A stretch of DNA of 64,000 nt, taken from NCBI RefSeq assembly GCF_034262375.1, contig NZ_CP139558.1:4650001-4714000 (forward strand), written 5' to 3'. A program made the position numbers and the translations under genes. Positions 62,382 through 64,000 of this stretch are shown in pieces. Source of the stretch: Mucilaginibacter sabulilitoris. GTDB lineage: Bacteria; Bacteroidota; Bacteroidia; Sphingobacteriales; Sphingobacteriaceae. The notes beneath the pieces are model-generated. The model was not told where the DNA came from. It ran no database searches and was given only the letters and a program-made list of their open reading frames with translations. The number at the start of each line of letters is the position of its first letter. Within the stretch, counting starts at the first letter, position 1.

Positions 62382-62397
62382 AATGTGCAAGCACATT
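62382..62397 (+). terminator. Short hairpin with T-run
   Basis: AATGTGC, AA, GCACATT followed by TT: a 7-base stem directly after the tRNA-like CCA. A weak terminator candidate; the two-base loop is tight. Confidence 0.35.
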
Positions 62398-62531
62398 TTA
62401 CGGTCACGCGCACATCTTTTTTTTCACTCTTAACGTGTTGTTAATCTGTAAGATAAGTTGGAGTAAAAAGTCAACGCTATCGGTTTGATGTTGCAGGTTT
62501 TCAAAAGTAATTTTTCTGGGCAGATCGAACC

Positions 62532-63031
62532 GGGATAACGCAGGCTGCGCAAATCGAGCCCGTAATGCTCAAAATAATAACGGCACCAATATTCCTCTGC
62601 GCATTTGCTTATCCCGTAAACAGTAACCGGTTCAGTAACGGTATGCTGCGGACAAAATTCCCTTGGCGAGTCAGGCCCGAATACAGCGATACTGCCGAAC
62701 CAGAAAACCTTGCTCACTTTTTCCTGGCGGGCCACTTCCAGAACATTCAACAAGCCTTTCACATCCCAGGTTTGTTTGGGGAATTGTTCGCCGGTGGCCA
62801 ATAACATCGCGGCCAGGTGGTAGATCTGCGTCGTACCGCTGGTGTTTACCAGTTTCTTCAGGCCAATCGGTATCCAGCACATCCAGTTGGCAGTAAGGTC
62901 CGGACTCACTTAACGCGCCGGTCCGCCGCAGTAACGGATTCCTTGCCATACTTTTCCCTTAACGCGATAACCAGTTCTGTTCCAATCTGCCCGCAAGCGC
63001 CGGTCACCAGGATCATTTCATTTTTGTTCAT
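62532..63031 (-). pseudogene. NAD-dependent epimerase / threonine dehydrogenase-like gene, decayed
   Basis: From ATG 63031: MNKNEMILVTGACGQIGTEL (Rossmann GxxGxxG), then a frame change near 62915 to LSESGPYCQLDVLDTDWPEE. A second change near 62870 leads into KKLVNTSGTTQIYHLAAML, VFWFGSIAVFGPDSPREFCP, TVTEPVTVYGISKCAEEYW and YGLDLRSLRYPG. At about 62532 similarity ends abruptly in unrelated sequence, so the C-terminal third is missing. Sequence style matches the short-chain L-threonine 3-dehydrogenase/UDP-sugar epimerase group. Not translatable as a whole. Confidence 0.8.
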
Positions 63032-63252
63032 GAAGTCATTGAGCTTATAAATTGGCTGCTAAGGTGACTATTTGAGGATGATAACCGAACGGAAGTCTTA
63101 TTTTGGTAGTTAACGCTGAATTTGCGGCTTATGACAGTGGAAACTACCAAAGTAAGCAGTATTTCAACCCCGTCACATGATCAATGTTTTGCAAAACAGC
63201 GGCAGGCTACCATTTGTCCTATACGGAAACTAAAATTGTACCATGTAATGCT

Positions 63253-63260
63253 TAAATTTG
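63253..63260 (+). promoter_or_regulatory. -7 box (TAAATTTG) deciding a start codon
   Basis: A perfect TAnnTTTG box only 4 bases before an ATG at 63265. Transcription would begin at about that ATG, so the next in-frame ATG at 63274 is preferred as the translation start. Confidence 0.45.
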
Positions 63261-63273
63261 CAAGATGATAACC

Positions 63274-63507
63274 ATGGAGCAATATGAGGCCCTGAATGAA
63301 GCAGAAAAAGCCGGCGCAATTGTGCAGGGGGAATTCCTGGCCGACCGGGAGGAAAACGGTATGATCGTTCAGTTATATAGCCTTGGAAAGATCTATCGAG
63401 AGCTCTATTATGACCCGCAGGCTAATAAGGTCCTGCGTTACCGTGCCTTTCAGGACATTCGGCATCTGGCCCCTTACCTCGCCCATATCCGTTTTAACCA
63501 AGATTAA
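63274..63507 (+). CDS. Small hypothetical protein
   Basis: 77 residues from ATG 63274 (MEQYEALNEAEKAGAIVQGEF), acidic and soluble. The middle reads LADREENGMIVQLYSLGKIYRELYYDPQANKVLRYRAFQDIRHLAPYL, a beta-rich small domain I do not recognise. A perfect -7 box just upstream and normal codon use support expression. No operon partner. The spacer 63032-63252 contains nothing I can support. Confidence 0.6.
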   Translation: MEQYEALNEAEKAGAIVQGEFLADREENGMIVQLYSLGKIYRELYYDPQANKVLRYRAFQDIRHLAPYLAHIRFNQD

Positions 63508-63577
63508 CCGGCAAAAACAGGAACAACAGCGCAGGTTAACGATTAGTTCCGGAGTAAGAATTCAACAGCTGTAAACC

Positions 63578-63687
63578 ATGAAAAAAATAATACCTTTCCC
63601 GGCGGGCAACCCGACATACCGGTGCCCGGAATAAAACCCGGAACTTACACCGGAAGACCTACCTTCACACGCGAACCCGCCCGTTAA
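63578..63687 (+). pseudogene. Small proline/glycine-rich peptide gene, possibly frameshifted
   Basis: ATG 63578 is followed by seven A. With eight, the frame would read MKKNNTFPGGQPDIPVPG then IKPGTYTGRPTFTREPAR and stop at 63687 (36 residues). As written the frame diverges after three codons. Short PG-rich peptides of this style occur in related genomes, but I cannot name a family. Could be a homopolymer sequencing error, a decayed gene or chance. Confidence 0.25.
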
Positions 63688-63757
63688 ACCCGGCAGTCTA
63701 AGTTAGCGGTTTCCATAGCCGCTCATAGCAGCCTTACCCTCATATATACCGGAATAG

Positions 63758-64000
63758 TCAGTTACTTTTGAAATCCTGTAAAAGCTGTGTCTTTACTGCT
63801 TCCATATTCTCAGTCATTCGTAGATACACCTTTTCATAATGCTGTATTAACTCGTTTAAAACGACCAGATAATTGCCATATATGTCTTCTCGTTCCTGCG
63901 GGAGTGTTCTCCGGATCACTTCGGAGAGGTCAAGGACTTTTAAATACAGTTCATGTGAGGTCTTATTATCATCCAGCATATCTGCGAAATCGTACGGGAT
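63758..64000 (-). CDS. Hypothetical helical protein, possibly partial
   Basis: The minus-strand frame is open from the window edge to the stop at 63758. An ATG at 63979 would give 73 residues, but seven further codons (IPYDFAD) precede it without a stop, so the gene may begin outside. The sequence is almost all helix (HELYLKVLDLSEVIRRTLPQE; ENMEAVKTQLLQDFKSN). Family not recognised. Confidence 0.5.
   Translation of the reverse strand: MPYDFADMLDDNKTSHELYLKVLDLSEVIRRTLPQEREDIYGNYLVVLNELIQHYEKVYLRMTENMEAVKTQLLQDFKSN

Noticed and set aside
58390..63031. Intact insertion sequence or integrated phage
   Set aside because: No full transposase or integrase, terminal inverted repeats or target duplications could be found; only an HTH remnant, an M15 domain and a tRNA-like end.
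1..64000. CRISPR array or tandem repeats
   Set aside because: No regularly spaced direct repeats were seen on either strand while reading the window.

Overview
The window looks like chromosomal DNA of a Bacteroidota species, most likely Sphingobacteriaceae (Mucilaginibacter or Pedobacter-like). The reasons are a SusC/SusD pair with an ECF sigma/FecR pair, glycoside hydrolases, AraC and HisKA_2-type regulators, near-absence of Shine-Dalgarno sites, and several TAnnTTTG (-7) promoter boxes. This placement rests on gene content only; there is no rRNA or complete tRNA.

Layout. 0-3 kb: truncated ECF sigma gene, a secreted GH43 enzyme, an AraC regulator. 3.1-10.6 kb: a tetR-tolC-hlyD-MFS operon ending unusually in an anabolic-type acetolactate synthase, then an AraC gene. 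10.8-16.9 kb: TPR histidine kinase, EgtD-type histidine methyltransferase, MOSC/ferredoxin-reductase fusion, SnoaL-like protein. 17.1-21.1 kb: a second, paralogous tolC-hlyD-MFS operon on the minus strand, preceded by a perfect 11-bp inverted repeat. 21.4-30.7 kb: a frameshifted RpoD-like sigma gene, a PAS histidine kinase, aldo/keto reductase, malic enzyme, a decayed NTF2-like gene, and an NtrC-family regulator overlapping a gutted kinase gene. 31-40.7 kb: redox, detoxification and hydrolase genes. 41.3-58.3 kb: a large minus-strand polysaccharide utilisation locus (PUL). 58.3-63 kb: a gene graveyard with at least four decayed genes and a fragment resembling a tRNA-Asn 3' end. The last kilobase has small hypothetical genes, one running off the end.

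The most interesting system is in the PUL. After ECF sigma, FecR, SusC, SusD and a GH127 beta-L-arabinofuranosidase, the same tight operon continues with SGNH hydrolase, SxtJ-like membrane protein, a 49-residue DUF5989/SxtK-like membrane peptide and a NodU/CmcH-type carbamoyltransferase, then a second GH127-like enzyme and an MGH1-type glycosidase. This quartet has the same gene types as sxtL-J-K-I of cyanobacterial saxitoxin clusters, without any toxin-backbone genes. It suggests O-carbamoylation, or another membrane-linked modification, tied to arabinofuranosyl glycan metabolism.

A second theme is a possible sigma-54 regulon. The NtrC-like regulator (GAFTGA present) lies divergent from a glcG-like gene with a -24/-12 promoter. 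Related TGGCAY-N5-TxG motifs stand before egtD, the epoxide-hydrolase operon, a small hypothetical gene and, less certainly, the DUF1275 gene. Several frameshifts fall in homopolymers, so sequencing error must be separated from true decay.
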